From Aerococcus sanguinicola (GTDB taxonomy: Bacteria; Bacillota; Bacilli; Lactobacillales; Aerococcaceae): DNA of 64,000 nt. Below are positions 23,860 to 32,809 of the stretch, one piece after another. Under the pieces are notes generated by a model that worked only from the letters and a program-made list of their open reading frames with translations, ran no database searches and was not told where the DNA came from. The translations under genes were made by a program, and so were the position numbers. The DNA is taken from NCBI RefSeq assembly GCF_008726925.1, contig NZ_VYWO01000003.1, positions 124,001 through 188,000 on the forward strand, given 5' to 3'. The first letter of the stretch is position 1; the number at the start of each line of letters is the position of its first letter.

Positions 23860-23913
23860 AGGTCAAAAAATGTCAATTAAAAGCTTGACCTTCTCTGACC
23901 AATAGGCTATAAT
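23849..23913 (+). promoter_or_regulatory. clpB promoter with two CtsR boxes
   Basis: GGTCAAAAAATGTCAA (23861-23876) and, inverted, TTGACCTTCTCTGACC (23885-23900) match the CtsR heptad pair RGTCAAA-N3-RGTCAAA. A further GGTCAAA half-site is at 23849. The promoter is TTGACC (23885-23890), 17 bases, TATAAT (23908-23913), so CtsR on the second box covers the -35. Confidence 0.88.
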
Positions 23914-23937
23914 AAGAGTATGCAAAGGAGTGATAAG

Positions 23938-26538
23938 ATGAATAATATGGAAATGACAACGGCCATGCAAGAAGCCTTAGCTAATGCCCAACAAATTGCT
24001 AAGACGCGCCAACACCAAGAAATAACCGTTGCACATTTATTCAAAGCCATGGTAGAGCCAGGCAACTTCGCATACAATTTCTATCAACGTTTAAACATCG
24101 ACATGAATGCCTTAGATGCAGAATTAGACCGTGAACTCGATAAAATTGCTAGCGTGAGTGGGGGGAATGTCCAATACGGGCAAGCTATCTCCAGGGGACT
24201 GGCAGAATTGATCCAGAAGGCCCAAGACTTAGCCGCTGAACGAGGAGATGACTACCTCGCAACGGAGATGGTGCTCTATGCGATCTTTGATTTGACTTAT
24301 TTAGAGCTCAGCCAGTGGCTCAACCGCGTATCCAGTAAAGAGGCTGCCCAAGCCTTGATCGATGACTTAAGAAAGGGTGATCGTGTGACTTCCAAGAATG
24401 CAGAAGCTAATTATGAAGCTTTAGAAAAATATGGGGCTGACCTGACCCAACTCGCCCGTGAAGGCAAGATGGATCCTATTATCGGTCGGAACGAAGAAAT
24501 CCGTGATGTGATCCGTATCCTATCCCGTAAGACCAAGAACAATCCCGTTCTTATCGGGGAACCAGGGGTCGGTAAGACGGCCATTATTGAAGGTTTGGCC
24601 CAAAGAATTGTGAAAGGGGACGTCCCTAGCAACTTAAAGGACAAGAAGCTGATCTCCCTCGATATGGGGGCGCTGATTGCTGGGGCCAAGTACCGGGGTG
24701 AATTCGAAGAACGGCTCAAGGCTGTCTTGAATGATGTGAAAGCCTCCGATGGGGAAATTATCCTCTTCATCGACGAAATCCATATGATTGTAGGGGCGGG
24801 TAAGACAGAAGGGTCCATGGACGCTGGTAACTTGCTCAAACCGATGTTAGCCCGGGGCGAATTGCACTGCATCGGGGCGACGACCCTGGATGAATACCGG
24901 GAATACATGGAAACCGACAAGGCCCTGGAACGCCGCTTCCAAAGAGTCCTGGTTAAGGAACCGACTGTGGAAGACACCATCTCCATCCTGCGTGGTTTGA
25001 GCGAAAGCTTTGAAAACCACCACCATGTCAAGGTCCATGACCAAGCCCTTGTTGCAGCTGCCCAATTATCGGACCGCTACATCACCGACCGCTACCTGCC
25101 AGACAAGGCCATTGACTTAGTGGACGAAGCCTGTGCGGAGATCCGGGTGGAAATGAACTCCATTCCAACCGAATTGGATATGCAACGCCGCCGCTTGCTC
25201 CAACTGGAAATCGAAGAAGAAGCCCTCAAGGAAGAAGAGGACGACTTTTCTAAACAACGCTTGGCTGAATTACAAGAAGAACTAGCCGAAGTCCGGGAAA
25301 AAACCAACCAATTAACCATGGAATGGGAAAATGAAAAAGCAGGGCTCAAGAAGATCCAAGACAAACGTCAAGAACTAGACGATGCCAAGCGGCAATTGGA
25401 CCTAGCCCAACAAAACTATGACCTGGAAAAGGCGGCTACCCTCCAACACGGGACCATCCCAGCCTTGGAAAAAGAATTGAAGCAAATGGAAGAGGACTAT
25501 GCCCAAGACATGGAAGGCCGGTCTAGCTTGGTTCAAGAAGCTGTGACCGAAGAACAAATTTCAGAGGTTGTCTCCCGTCAAACGGGAATTCCAGTCTCTA
25601 AATTAGCTGAAAGTGAACGGCAAAAACTCCTCGACCTCGATGACCGCCTCCACCAACGTGTGATCGGCCAAGATGAAGCCGTGGATACCGTCAGCAATGC
25701 GGTCCTCCGTTCGCGGGCTGGCATCCAAGACCCAGACCGTCCACTCGGTTCCTTCCTCTTCCTCGGACCAACCGGGGTCGGGAAGACCGAATTAGCCAAG
25801 GCCTTAGCGGAACAAATGTTTGACAGTGAAGACAATATTGTCCGGATCGACATGAGTGAATACATGGAGAAGGCGAATGTCTCCCGCTTGGTCGGTGCTG
25901 CCCCAGGCTATATCGGCTACGAAGAAGGTGGGCAATTAACGGAAGCTGTCCGCCGCCATCCTTATTCCGTCGTCTTGCTGGATGAAATCGAAAAGGCCCA
26001 TCCCGATGTCTACAATATCCTCTTACAGATCCTCGATGATGGGCGTCTAACCGATGGCCAAGGCCGGACCGTTGACTTCAAGAACACCATTATCATTATG
26101 ACCTCCAACCTAGGATCGGATATCCTCTTGGAAGACAGCGAATCAGGCCGTGATGAGATTTCGGAAGAAGCCCGTGACCAGGTCAAAGACCGGCTCCACA
26201 GCTACTTCAAGCCTGAGTTCTTGAACCGGATTGATGACATTATCTTCTTCAGCCCATTGTCCAAGGCAAATATGTCAGGGATTGTGGCTAAACTCTTGGA
26301 CCAATTGAACCAACGTTTAGCTGACCAAAACATCCACCTCGACTACAGCCAAGACCTCTTACAATGGATTGCCGATGAAGCCTATGAACCCCAATTCGGG
26401 GCCCGTCCACTGCGTCGCTTCATCACCAACCATATTGAAACCCCACTAGCTCGGGCCATTATTGCCGGTGATGTCCAAGCAGGACAAGAAGTAGAAATCA
26501 AAGAAGCTAATGGCCAAGTCAGCTTTGAAGTAGAATAA
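23938..26538 (+). CDS. clpB: ATP-dependent disaggregase ClpB
   Basis: An 866-aa Hsp100 protein. It has an N-terminal ClpN repeat domain, a first AAA+ domain with Walker [10 protein letters not shown] and Walker [10 protein letters not shown], a long coiled-coil middle domain (about residues 390-520), a second AAA+ domain with GPTGVGKTE and [14 protein letters not shown], and a C-terminal D2-small domain. The middle domain and absence of a ClpP-binding loop separate it from ClpC/ClpA. It extracts proteins from aggregates with DnaK. ATG 23938 is chosen because the -10 ends at 23913, so a start at 23920 would be at the transcript 5-prime end; SD AAAGGAG is 7 bases upstream. Controlled by CtsR. 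Confidence 0.95.
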   Translation: MNNMEMTTAMQEALANAQQIAKTRQHQEITVAHLFKAMVEPGNFAYNFYQRLNIDMNALDAELDRELDKIASVSGGNVQYGQAISRGLAELIQKAQDLAAERGDDYLATEMVLYAIFDLTYLELSQWLNRVSSKEAAQALIDDLRKGDRVTSKNAEANYEALEKYGADLTQLAREGKMDPIIGRNEEIRDVIRILSRKTKNNPVLIGEPGVGKTAIIEGLAQRIVKGDVPSNLKDKKLISLDMGALIAGAKYRGEFEERLKAVLNDVKASDGEIILFIDEIHMIVGAGKTEGSMDAGNLLKPMLARGELHCIGATTLDEYREYMETDKALERRFQRVLVKEPTVEDTISILRGLSESFENHHHVKVHDQALVAAAQLSDRYITDRYLPDKAIDLVDEACAEIRVEMNSIPTELDMQRRRLLQLEIEEEALKEEEDDFSKQRLAELQEELAEVREKTNQLTMEWENEKAGLKKIQDKRQELDDAKRQLDLAQQNYDLEKAATLQHGTIPALEKELKQMEEDYAQDMEGRSSLVQEAVTEEQISEVVSRQTGIPVSKLAESERQKLLDLDDRLHQRVIGQDEAVDTVSNAVLRSRAGIQDPDRPLGSFLFLGPTGVGKTELAKALAEQMFDSEDNIVRIDMSEYMEKANVSRLVGAAPGYIGYEEGGQLTEAVRRHPYSVVLLDEIEKAHPDVYNILLQILDDGRLTDGQGRTVDFKNTIIIMTSNLGSDILLEDSESGRDEISEEARDQVKDRLHSYFKPEFLNRIDDIIFFSPLSKANMSGIVAKLLDQLNQRLADQNIHLDYSQDLLQWIADEAYEPQFGARPLRRFITNHIETPLARAIIAGDVQAGQEVEIKEANGQVSFEVE

Positions 26539-26548
26539 AAACTAAGAG

Positions 26549-26701
26549 CGTGTGACAAAAGGCGTTGAGGCCTGGATCACTGGAATTGTTTTTAAGAGAA
26601 CATGCTAACAGTCAATATTGACTGCTGGCATGTTCTTTTTTTATATTACCACCTGTTTGATTTATTAAGGATTTCCAGACGAAATACGCCTCAGTGTTCC
26701 A
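26549..26701 (+). repeat. Type II structured element enclosing the clpB terminator
   Basis: It starts 12 bases after the clpB stop with GCGTGTGACAAAAGGCGTTG. CCTGGATCACTG (26572-26583) pairs with CAGTGTTCCAGG (26690-26701) apart from one T-T, and encloses the clpB terminator and ~45 AT-rich bases. Left-end similarity is shared with 2474, 18303 (minus) and 55902 (minus). It runs directly into a partial type I unit of the opposite strand. Confidence 0.65.
26597..26643 (+). terminator. Terminator of clpB
   Basis: AGAACATGC pairs with GCATGTTCT around an inner CAGTCAA/TTGACTG palindrome, followed by seven T. Confidence 0.9.
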
Positions 26702-26704
26702 GGG

Positions 26705-26977
26705 TCAGGTCCCTTTCTCCCGCATCCTCTCACACCCTATCTAGTCGGGTTCGACTTGGCAGACTTGGAGTGATTTCACAAGTCTGAAACGAGCGATTAC
26801 TTCGCTCTTATTCTGACTTGCTCCAATCATCCAAGCCTGACCGCCAAGTCTCACACCCTATAGTCGGGTTCAGGCTAGCAGAAAAAGCTCCTCTTCAGCA
26901 AAATCCGCCGAAAACTTTCAGTCTTCTCTGGCTTTTGCCTCCAGAGGTCTATTTCTCCCGCTAGCCTTCGCACCCTT
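26705..26977 (-). repeat. Type I hairpin-unit cluster E (two complete, one partial)
   Basis: On the minus strand: 26861-26977 (P2 GGCTAGC/GCTAGCC), 26742-26858 (P2 ACTTGGC/GCCAAGT, P3 AGGCTTGG/CCAAGTCT, P5 CAAGTCAGAA) and the left end of an AGGATGC-subtype unit (26737 down to 26705) that breaks off into the clpB type II element. It is antisense to clpB and upstream of the pyruvate-kinase-like gene. Compared with its subtype partner at 12932, P3 shows a paired C:G to T:A change. Confidence 0.85.
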
Positions 26978-27063
26978 GCTAAAGTGCTATTTGTTTTGTT
27001 TTCAAGGGCTTACTGGTAAGATAGGGTTAAAGGGATATTCTATATTTGAGAGAGGTGGTTTCT

Positions 27064-28515
27064 ATGAAGAAGCAATTTTTAATTGATGAAGTCAGACAAT
27101 TGCGAAAACAAGTTCAGGAAGAGGGGCAGGCCCTCTATGAGAGTTGGGAGCCCCAGACGATGCGGGAGGATTTTCGAGCTAGCGCCCAAAATTTAGCGGC
27201 CTATGCGGTCATGCGGCAGAGGGACTTGCGCCAGCTCCAGGAGAGCTTTGATAGGGTCGGCTACCAGGGGTTTCGCGGGATTGAGGCCAATGTGTTGCCA
27301 GGACTTGACCACTTAGTCCACCTGCTCCAAGATGAACCTATAGCCAATGAAGAAGCCTACTGGACGGACCTGGACCAGGAGCAGATGCATACCTATCAAG
27401 TCTTTGGCCTCCAAGCTGGCAAGCGGGCGCAGAACTTGGTCACCCTGCCGACCGAGGCTGGCCGTGATCCCCACTATGTCAGGGACTTAAGTCAATCAGG
27501 CATGGACCTGGCCCGGATTAATTGTGCCCATGACCAAGCGAAGACTTGGCAAGCTATGGCTGACCATATCCGCGCTGCCGAGCAAGCTAGGGGGCGGGCT
27601 CACCCGATTTACTGCGATCTGGCTGGCCCCAAAGTCCGAATCGAAGCCCTCTATACCAAGCAGCAGAATCCCCGGGTCTACCAGGGCGATCGTTTCTTTA
27701 TTAGTCACGTCAAAGCTTTGGAAGATTTTCAAGGGCAGGATTTGGTTCTCTACACCTCCCACCAAGAGATCATTCAGTCCCTAGCCATCGGGGACCCGTT
27801 GGTGATGTATGATGGTGACCTCCTAGGCCATGTGGTTTCCCAACATGACCAGGGCCTAGTGGTAGAGGTTGACCGTGTACGCAAGGCCAAGGGACAAAAA
27901 ATTAAGGCCAGCAAGGGAATAAATTTCCCTGGCCGGGATAGCCAGCTGCCTATCTTAACGCCGGCCGACTGCCAAGCCATGGCCCAGGTCAAGGACTTTG
28001 CCCGGGGCTACAACTTCTCCTTCGTCCGCCAGGTGGAGGATATTGTAGCCATTAAGCAGCAATTGGCTGAGGTCTATGGTGAAGCTGTCAGCCAGCACCC
28101 GCCTTTCTTTATCAAGGTGGAGACCCAGTCTATCCTAGAAAATCTCTTCCAGGTCTTGGTGGAAGCCAACCGCAGCCACCACGCCGGCTTGATGATTGCC
28201 CGGGGCGACTTGGCGGCTGAACTCGGCTTCCTCCGTTTGGCCAGTGTCCAAGAAGACCTGGTCGCTATCGCTCGAGCCGCTCGCATTCCCGTGATTTGGG
28301 CGACCCAAGTCCTAGAAAACATGGTCAAGACAGGCATTCCGACCCGGGCGGAAATGGCCGATGTCATGTTGGCTGGCCGCTGTGACCTCGTGATGCTCAA
28401 CAAAGGGGACCATATCCAGGAAGGCATCCAACTCCTCAACCAGGTCCTGGACCAGTCCCGCCAGTATATGCCGGTGACCCCTTCACCTCTTCGTCCCCTT
28501 GACTTGACCCCTTAG
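27064..28515 (+). CDS. Pyruvate-kinase-like protein with extra N-terminal region
   Basis: A 483-aa protein. Residues 1-125 are helical with no recognised domain. From ~135 a pyruvate kinase barrel follows, with VTLPTEAGRDPHYVRDLSQS, MDLARINCAHD, YCDLAGPKVRIE, KGINFPGRDSQLPILTPAD, the catalytic Glu/Asp segment FIKVETQSILENL, MIARGDLAAELGFL, IWATQVLENMVKTGIPTRAEMADV and MLNKGDHI. The B domain is present, but the C-terminal allosteric domain of normal bacterial enzymes is absent. In place of the usual NxSH it has NCAHD. It is probably not the main glycolytic enzyme; function uncertain. ATG 27064 has GAGAGGTGG upstream. Confidence 0.75.
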   Translation: MKKQFLIDEVRQLRKQVQEEGQALYESWEPQTMREDFRASAQNLAAYAVMRQRDLRQLQESFDRVGYQGFRGIEANVLPGLDHLVHLLQDEPIANEEAYWTDLDQEQMHTYQVFGLQAGKRAQNLVTLPTEAGRDPHYVRDLSQSGMDLARINCAHDQAKTWQAMADHIRAAEQARGRAHPIYCDLAGPKVRIEALYTKQQNPRVYQGDRFFISHVKALEDFQGQDLVLYTSHQEIIQSLAIGDPLVMYDGDLLGHVVSQHDQGLVVEVDRVRKAKGQKIKASKGINFPGRDSQLPILTPADCQAMAQVKDFARGYNFSFVRQVEDIVAIKQQLAEVYGEAVSQHPPFFIKVETQSILENLFQVLVEANRSHHAGLMIARGDLAAELGFLRLASVQEDLVAIARAARIPVIWATQVLENMVKTGIPTRAEMADVMLAGRCDLVMLNKGDHIQEGIQLLNQVLDQSRQYMPVTPSPLRPLDLTP

Positions 28516-28583
28516 CTCTTTTTACTTGCGGGCGCACCCGTGCTATACTAGGGGAGAAAAAAGGAAAAAAGAGGCGGTATGGG

Positions 28584-29156
28584 ATGAAAACTTTATATTT
28601 AATGCGACATGGACAGACTCAGTATAATGTGGAAGGCCGGATTCAGGGCTGGTGCGACTCGCCCCTAACAGAGGAAGGGCGCGACCGGGCCAGCCAGGTC
28701 AAGGCCTATCTCCGGGATAAGGGCCTAAGGGACTGGGCTTATTTAGCGAGCTCTGACCTCAAACGGGCCCAGGATACCCTAAGCCTGGCCCAGGAGCCAA
28801 GAGGGGATTTCCACCAATTATCAGGTTTGCGGGAGGCCTGCTTTGGCCAGTATGAGAAGCAGTCCCGCGATAACTTGCCCCGGGAAGACTTTAACCGGCA
28901 GATCAAAGCTGCAGGCGGGGAGACCATTCCAGAAGTCCAGGAGCGCCTGATCCGCACCTGCTCTTATATCATGGACCAGATTGAAGATGGGGAGAAGGCT
29001 TTTGCGGTTGCCCATGGCCGTTGCATTCGACTCTTTGCGGATTATTGGCAGGCTAAGGAAGGCCGGCCTAAAGTAGGGGAGATTGCGAATTGCTCGCTTC
29101 TGGTCTTTAACTATGATGGCCAGGCCTTCACTCTCGAGGAGATTCTCGTCCCTTAA
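28584..29156 (+). CDS. Histidine phosphatase family protein
   Basis: A 190-aa phosphoglycerate mutase-like enzyme. The RHG catalytic motif is in YLMRHGQTQYNVEGRIQGW with the nucleophilic His near residue 8, and the second His in FAVAHGRCIRLFADYW. It could be a GpmB-type phosphoglycerate mutase, alpha-ribazole phosphatase or broad phosphatase; sequence does not decide. A TATACT sits ~40 bases upstream. Confidence 0.8.
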   Translation: MKTLYLMRHGQTQYNVEGRIQGWCDSPLTEEGRDRASQVKAYLRDKGLRDWAYLASSDLKRAQDTLSLAQEPRGDFHQLSGLREACFGQYEKQSRDNLPREDFNRQIKAAGGETIPEVQERLIRTCSYIMDQIEDGEKAFAVAHGRCIRLFADYWQAKEGRPKVGEIANCSLLVFNYDGQAFTLEEILVP

Positions 29157-29239
29157 ATTCTCTAGGCCTAGCCCTCGGCCTTCAAAATGCCTGAAGACCT
29201 ATGTTATACTTAGGCTAAGAAATAAACGGAGGACGTGCC

Positions 29240-29773
29240 ATGTTAAAAAAATTCCAACCGACCTGGATGTTGGATACGATTCTACAGATTAGTCCGGACC
29301 AGGCCCACAAGCACCACATCAAGGCCATCATCACGGACTTAGATAATACACTGATTCCATGGAATTCTGCCCAGGTTCCGGAATACTTGAAACAGTGGGC
29401 GGAGGAAATGACCAGTGCCGGCATTGAGATCTTGATCTTGTCCAACAACAACGGGCTCCGGGTAGCGGATGTGGCCAAGCAATTGGGTGTCCAGTACCTG
29501 GCACCTGCCTATAAGCCCCGGGCCTCTGGTTACTATTCTGCTCTCAAGGTCTTGGACTTGACCAAGGAAGAGGTGGCCTTTGTCGGCGACCAACTCCTGA
29601 CTGATGTCTTTGGGGCCAACCGGGTGGGGATACGAACCATCCTGGTCAAGCCCGTGGTCAAGACGGATGGCATGTGGACCCGGGTCAACCGCGGCGTAGA
29701 GAAACCTTTGAAATATTTATTAGATAAATTCCATAAGAATTGGGAATGGAGGAATCAATTAGATGACAGATGA
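29240..29773 (+). CDS. yqeG: YqeG-family HAD phosphatase
   Basis: A 177-aa HAD IIIA protein. The nucleophile motif is AIITDLDNTLIPW, then ILSNNNGLRVADVA and the acidic motif VAFVGDQLLTDVFGAN. First gene of the conserved yqeG-yqeH-yhbY-nadD-yqeK-rsfS cluster; it overlaps yqeH by 11 bases. The physiological substrate is unsettled in the family. Confidence 0.9.
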   Translation: MLKKFQPTWMLDTILQISPDQAHKHHIKAIITDLDNTLIPWNSAQVPEYLKQWAEEMTSAGIEILILSNNNGLRVADVAKQLGVQYLAPAYKPRASGYYSALKVLDLTKEEVAFVGDQLLTDVFGANRVGIRTILVKPVVKTDGMWTRVNRGVEKPLKYLLDKFHKNWEWRNQLDDR

Positions 29774-30863
29774 GTCATTGAAATGTATCGGATGCGGCGC
29801 TAGCATACAGACAGTTGATAAGAACCAGCGAGGTTATACACCCCAGTCTGCCTATGAGGCAGGTCTTGAGACCGGTGAACTGTACTGCCAGCGCTGTTTT
29901 AAATTGCGCCATTACAACGAGTTACAGGGGGTCACCATGAGCCATGATGACTTCCTCACTATCCTCAACAGTATTAGCGATGAGGATGCCTTGGTGGTCA
30001 ATGTGGTCGACCTCTTTGATATCTCAGGCAGCCTGATCCCTGGCCTCAAGCGTTTTGTGGGAGATAATGAGGTCTTATTGGTCGCCAATAAATTAGACCT
30101 CCTCCCCAGTTCGGTGAAGGAAAGTCGCTTGAAGCACTGGGTCAAGACCTATGCCCGGTCCCAGGGTCTCGTTGTGGAAGAGGTGCTATTGACCAGTGGC
30201 CAGACCCTCTACCATGTCGATGAGCTCTTGGAAGCCATCGAAGAGAGACGCCAGGGCCGCAATGTCTATGTGGTCGGCGTCAGCAATGTGGGCAAGTCGA
30301 CACTGATCAATAGTATCCTCAAGGCCACAGGGATTGCGGGGGACTTGATTACGACCAGTGTCTTCCCTGGAACGACCCTGGACTTGGTCGAGATTCCTTT
30401 TGACGAGAGGTCGTATTTAATTGATACGCCAGGTATTATGGAAGATGGCCAGCTGACCTCCCAGCTCTCGGCTGAGGGGCTCAAGCAAGTCATGCCCAAG
30501 AAACGGGTGAAGGCTCGGACCTACCAAGTTAATCCTGAGCAGAGCTTCTTTATTGGGGGCTTGGTTCAGGTCGACTACTTGGCAGGGGACCGCAACAGTT
30601 TCACCTTCTACCTGAGCAATGCCCTCAAGATTCACCGGCGGAAGCTGGAGGGGGCTCAGGCCTTCTATGACGACCATGTGGGTGAACTCCTGACCCCTAG
30701 CTTGCCGGAGGAAGTCGGCCGGGTGCGCCGTGAGTTCCAGCTCCAGGCCGGTCAAGACCTTGTTATTTCTGGTCTGGGTTGGCTCACCGTATCAGAGGAT
30801 GCCCAAGTAGCCGTTTACAGTCCGAAGGGAATTGACGTTCTCGTCCGGGAAGCCCTCATTTAA
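29763..30863 (+). CDS. yqeH: Ribosome biogenesis GTPase YqeH
   Basis: A 366-aa circularly permuted GTPase. It has an N-terminal zinc finger (CIGCGASIQ ... YCQRCF), then G4 ANKLDLLP before G1 GVSNVGKSTLIN and G3 IDTPGIM, the permuted order. The C-terminal domain is thought to bind RNA or peptide. It is needed for 30S subunit maturation in Bacillus. It overlaps yqeG and is 17 bases before yhbY. Confidence 0.92.
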   Translation: MTDESLKCIGCGASIQTVDKNQRGYTPQSAYEAGLETGELYCQRCFKLRHYNELQGVTMSHDDFLTILNSISDEDALVVNVVDLFDISGSLIPGLKRFVGDNEVLLVANKLDLLPSSVKESRLKHWVKTYARSQGLVVEEVLLTSGQTLYHVDELLEAIEERRQGRNVYVVGVSNVGKSTLINSILKATGIAGDLITTSVFPGTTLDLVEIPFDERSYLIDTPGIMEDGQLTSQLSAEGLKQVMPKKRVKARTYQVNPEQSFFIGGLVQVDYLAGDRNSFTFYLSNALKIHRRKLEGAQAFYDDHVGELLTPSLPEEVGRVRREFQLQAGQDLVISGLGWLTVSEDAQVAVYSPKGIDVLVREALI

Positions 30864-30880
30864 GTTAAGGAGCGTGCAAG

Positions 30881-31192
30881 ATGTTAAATAATAAGGAAAA
30901 GAAATACCTCAAAAAGATTGCCCAAAAAGAAAAAGCAATCTTCCAAATTGGTAAGAATGGCTTGACAGATGAATTGATCAAGCAGGTGGACCAGGCCCTG
31001 GAGAAGCGGGAATTAGTGAAGCTGAATATCCTCCAGAACTCCAGCGCGGAGGTCGATGAGGCCGCTCGCGAATTGGCCGCTGGCTTGCGGGCTGATATTG
31101 TTCAGACTATTGGTAAGACCCTGGTCCTTTACCGGCCGTCACAAGAAGGCAAAAACCAAAAAGTATCCGCCGATCTTAAGGCGTTGAAATAG
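30881..31192 (+). CDS. yhbY: RNA-binding ribosome assembly protein YhbY
   Basis: A 103-aa CRM-domain protein with KYLKKIAQKEKAIFQIGKNG, the characteristic IGKNGLTDELI loop, and IGKTLVLYRPS near the end. It associates with pre-50S particles. It is located between yqeH and nadD in the usual order. Confidence 0.9.
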   Translation: MLNNKEKKYLKKIAQKEKAIFQIGKNGLTDELIKQVDQALEKRELVKLNILQNSSAEVDEAARELAAGLRADIVQTIGKTLVLYRPSQEGKNQKVSADLKALK

Positions 31193-31203
31193 GGGGCGAG
31201 CAT

Positions 31204-31842
31204 ATGGGAGAGCGTGACCAAGGCCTTGGCCTCGCACTAGAGCCACGCTTAGAAGAAGAGACAAGCAAGCGACGGCGGGTAGGGATCCTGGGCGGAAGCT
31301 TTAATCCCGTCCACCAGGGCCACTTAGTTATCGCCGACCAGGTCTATGACAAATTGTGCTTGGACCAGGTCTACCTGATGCCTAACTACCAGGCCCCTCA
31401 TGTGGACCCCAAGGCCTTCCTGGATGCCGACAAGCGTTTGGCTATGTTAAACTTAGCCATTGCGGGCAATGACCACCTGGCTATTGAGACCCTTGAACTC
31501 GAACGCAAGGGCAAGTCCTATAGCTACGACACCATGGATATCTTGACCAAGCTCCATCCCGATACGGATTATTATTTTATTATCGGGGCGGACATGGTGG
31601 AATATCTGCCAACCTGGTATCGGATTGATGACTTGGTTGATATGGTGCAATTTGTTGGCGTCCAACGGCCAGGCTATGACTTGGCAACGGATTATCCGGT
31701 CCTCTATGTGGATGTGCCCGAAATGGCGATTTCATCGACCCAGATCCGCCAGGCTGTGGGACAAGGCCACAGTATCCGCTATCTCTTACCTGAAGCTGTG
31801 AGACATTATATTGAAGAGGAGGGCTTGTATCTTGAACCATGA
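31204..31842 (+). CDS. nadD: Nicotinate-nucleotide adenylyltransferase
   Basis: A 212-aa nucleotidyltransferase. The HxGH motif is in ILGGSFNPVHQGHLVIADQV, and the SSTxIR motif in MAISSTQIRQAVGQGHSIRYLLPE. It adenylates nicotinate mononucleotide to deamido-NAD. It carries a ~23-residue N-terminal extension (MGERDQGLGLALEPRLEEET) before the fold, longer than most homologs; an internal start is possible but no better SD was seen. Confidence 0.93.
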   Translation: MGERDQGLGLALEPRLEEETSKRRRVGILGGSFNPVHQGHLVIADQVYDKLCLDQVYLMPNYQAPHVDPKAFLDADKRLAMLNLAIAGNDHLAIETLELERKGKSYSYDTMDILTKLHPDTDYYFIIGADMVEYLPTWYRIDDLVDMVQFVGVQRPGYDLATDYPVLYVDVPEMAISSTQIRQAVGQGHSIRYLLPEAVRHYIEEEGLYLEP

Positions 31843-32449
31843 AGAAATAAGCTATAAAGAAAACCTTATTCAAGTGAGCCGGGAAGAGCTCTTAGACCGA
31901 GCCCAAGCGCGCTTGTCTAAGAAGCGCTTCCGCCACCTAGTCGGGGTGGAAGAGACGGCTGTCCACCTGGCTGACCGCTATGGGGAAGACAAAGAGCGAG
32001 CCAGTATCGCGGCCTTGCTCCACGACTATGCCAAGGAGGCTAGCCCAGAAGAGCTCCAAGCCTTTGCTGACCATCCAGACTATGATCCCGACTGGCCAGA
32101 AGCAGGAAACGCCATCTGGCATGGCCCCTTGGCTGTTTTGATGGCCAAGCGCGACCTAGGCCTAGATGACCATCTGATTGAGCAGGCGGTCTGGAACCAC
32201 ACCCTGGGCAGTTTGGCTTGGACCCGCTTGGATAAGATTTTGTACATTGCGGACTATATTGAACCCAACCGCGACTTTCCAGGTGTTAAAGAAGCCCGGA
32301 AAGCCGCCGAAAAGTCTTTAGACCGTGCTGTGGATTATAAGATCCGGCATAGTCTAATGCATTTATTGGAAAGACGCCAAACAATCCACCCACAAACCAT
32401 TGCCGTGTATAACCAGTGGGTAGACGCACATGAGGAGGATGCCTTTTAA
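31832..32449 (+). CDS. yqeK: HD-domain Ap4A hydrolase YqeK
   Basis: A 205-aa HD phosphohydrolase. The ligands are in RFRHLVGVEETAVHLADRYG and SIAALLHDYAKEAS, with a later His pair in NAIWHGPLAVLMAKR. The family symmetrically cleaves diadenosine tetraphosphate. The start is TTG 31832 (LNHEEISYKEN), supported by GAGGAGGG 9 bases upstream; the ATG at 31839 is out of frame. It overlaps nadD by 11 bases, and its stop overlaps the rsfS start. Confidence 0.88.
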   Translation: MNHEEISYKENLIQVSREELLDRAQARLSKKRFRHLVGVEETAVHLADRYGEDKERASIAALLHDYAKEASPEELQAFADHPDYDPDWPEAGNAIWHGPLAVLMAKRDLGLDDHLIEQAVWNHTLGSLAWTRLDKILYIADYIEPNRDFPGVKEARKAAEKSLDRAVDYKIRHSLMHLLERRQTIHPQTIAVYNQWVDAHEEDAF

Positions 32450-32808
32450 TGACAGCACAGAATACAGAATTACTAGAATGCGTGGTAAGAGCGGCGGATG
32501 ACCGTTTAGCTAAGGACATTGTGGCTTTAGATATGGCGGGCTTAACGACCCTGGCGGATTATTTTGTGATTGCTACAGCCAATAATGAACGCCAAGTTAA
32601 TGCCATAGCGGATGCGGTGGAGGAAGCGGTTTACAAGCATGGCTTCGATGTAAAACAGATTGAAGGCCGGCAAGCGGGTAAGTGGGTCCTGATTGATTGC
32701 CACGATGTCATTGTCCATATTTTCCAGGCGGATGAGCGGGAACGCTACAACTTGGAGAAACTCTGGCATGAAGCCCCTCTCTTGAACCTGAACGACTGGT
32801 TGAGCTAA
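32449..32808 (+). CDS. rsfS: Ribosome silencing factor
   Basis: A 119-aa RsfS/YbeB protein with the ADDRLAKDIVALDM, TTLADYFVIATANNERQV, GRQAGKWVLIDCHDVIVHIF and YNLEKLWHEA signatures. It binds L14 on the 50S subunit and blocks joining under starvation. It overlaps the end of yqeK by 1 base. Confidence 0.95.
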   Translation: MTAQNTELLECVVRAADDRLAKDIVALDMAGLTTLADYFVIATANNERQVNAIADAVEEAVYKHGFDVKQIEGRQAGKWVLIDCHDVIVHIFQADERERYNLEKLWHEAPLLNLNDWLS

Positions 32809-32809
32809 G

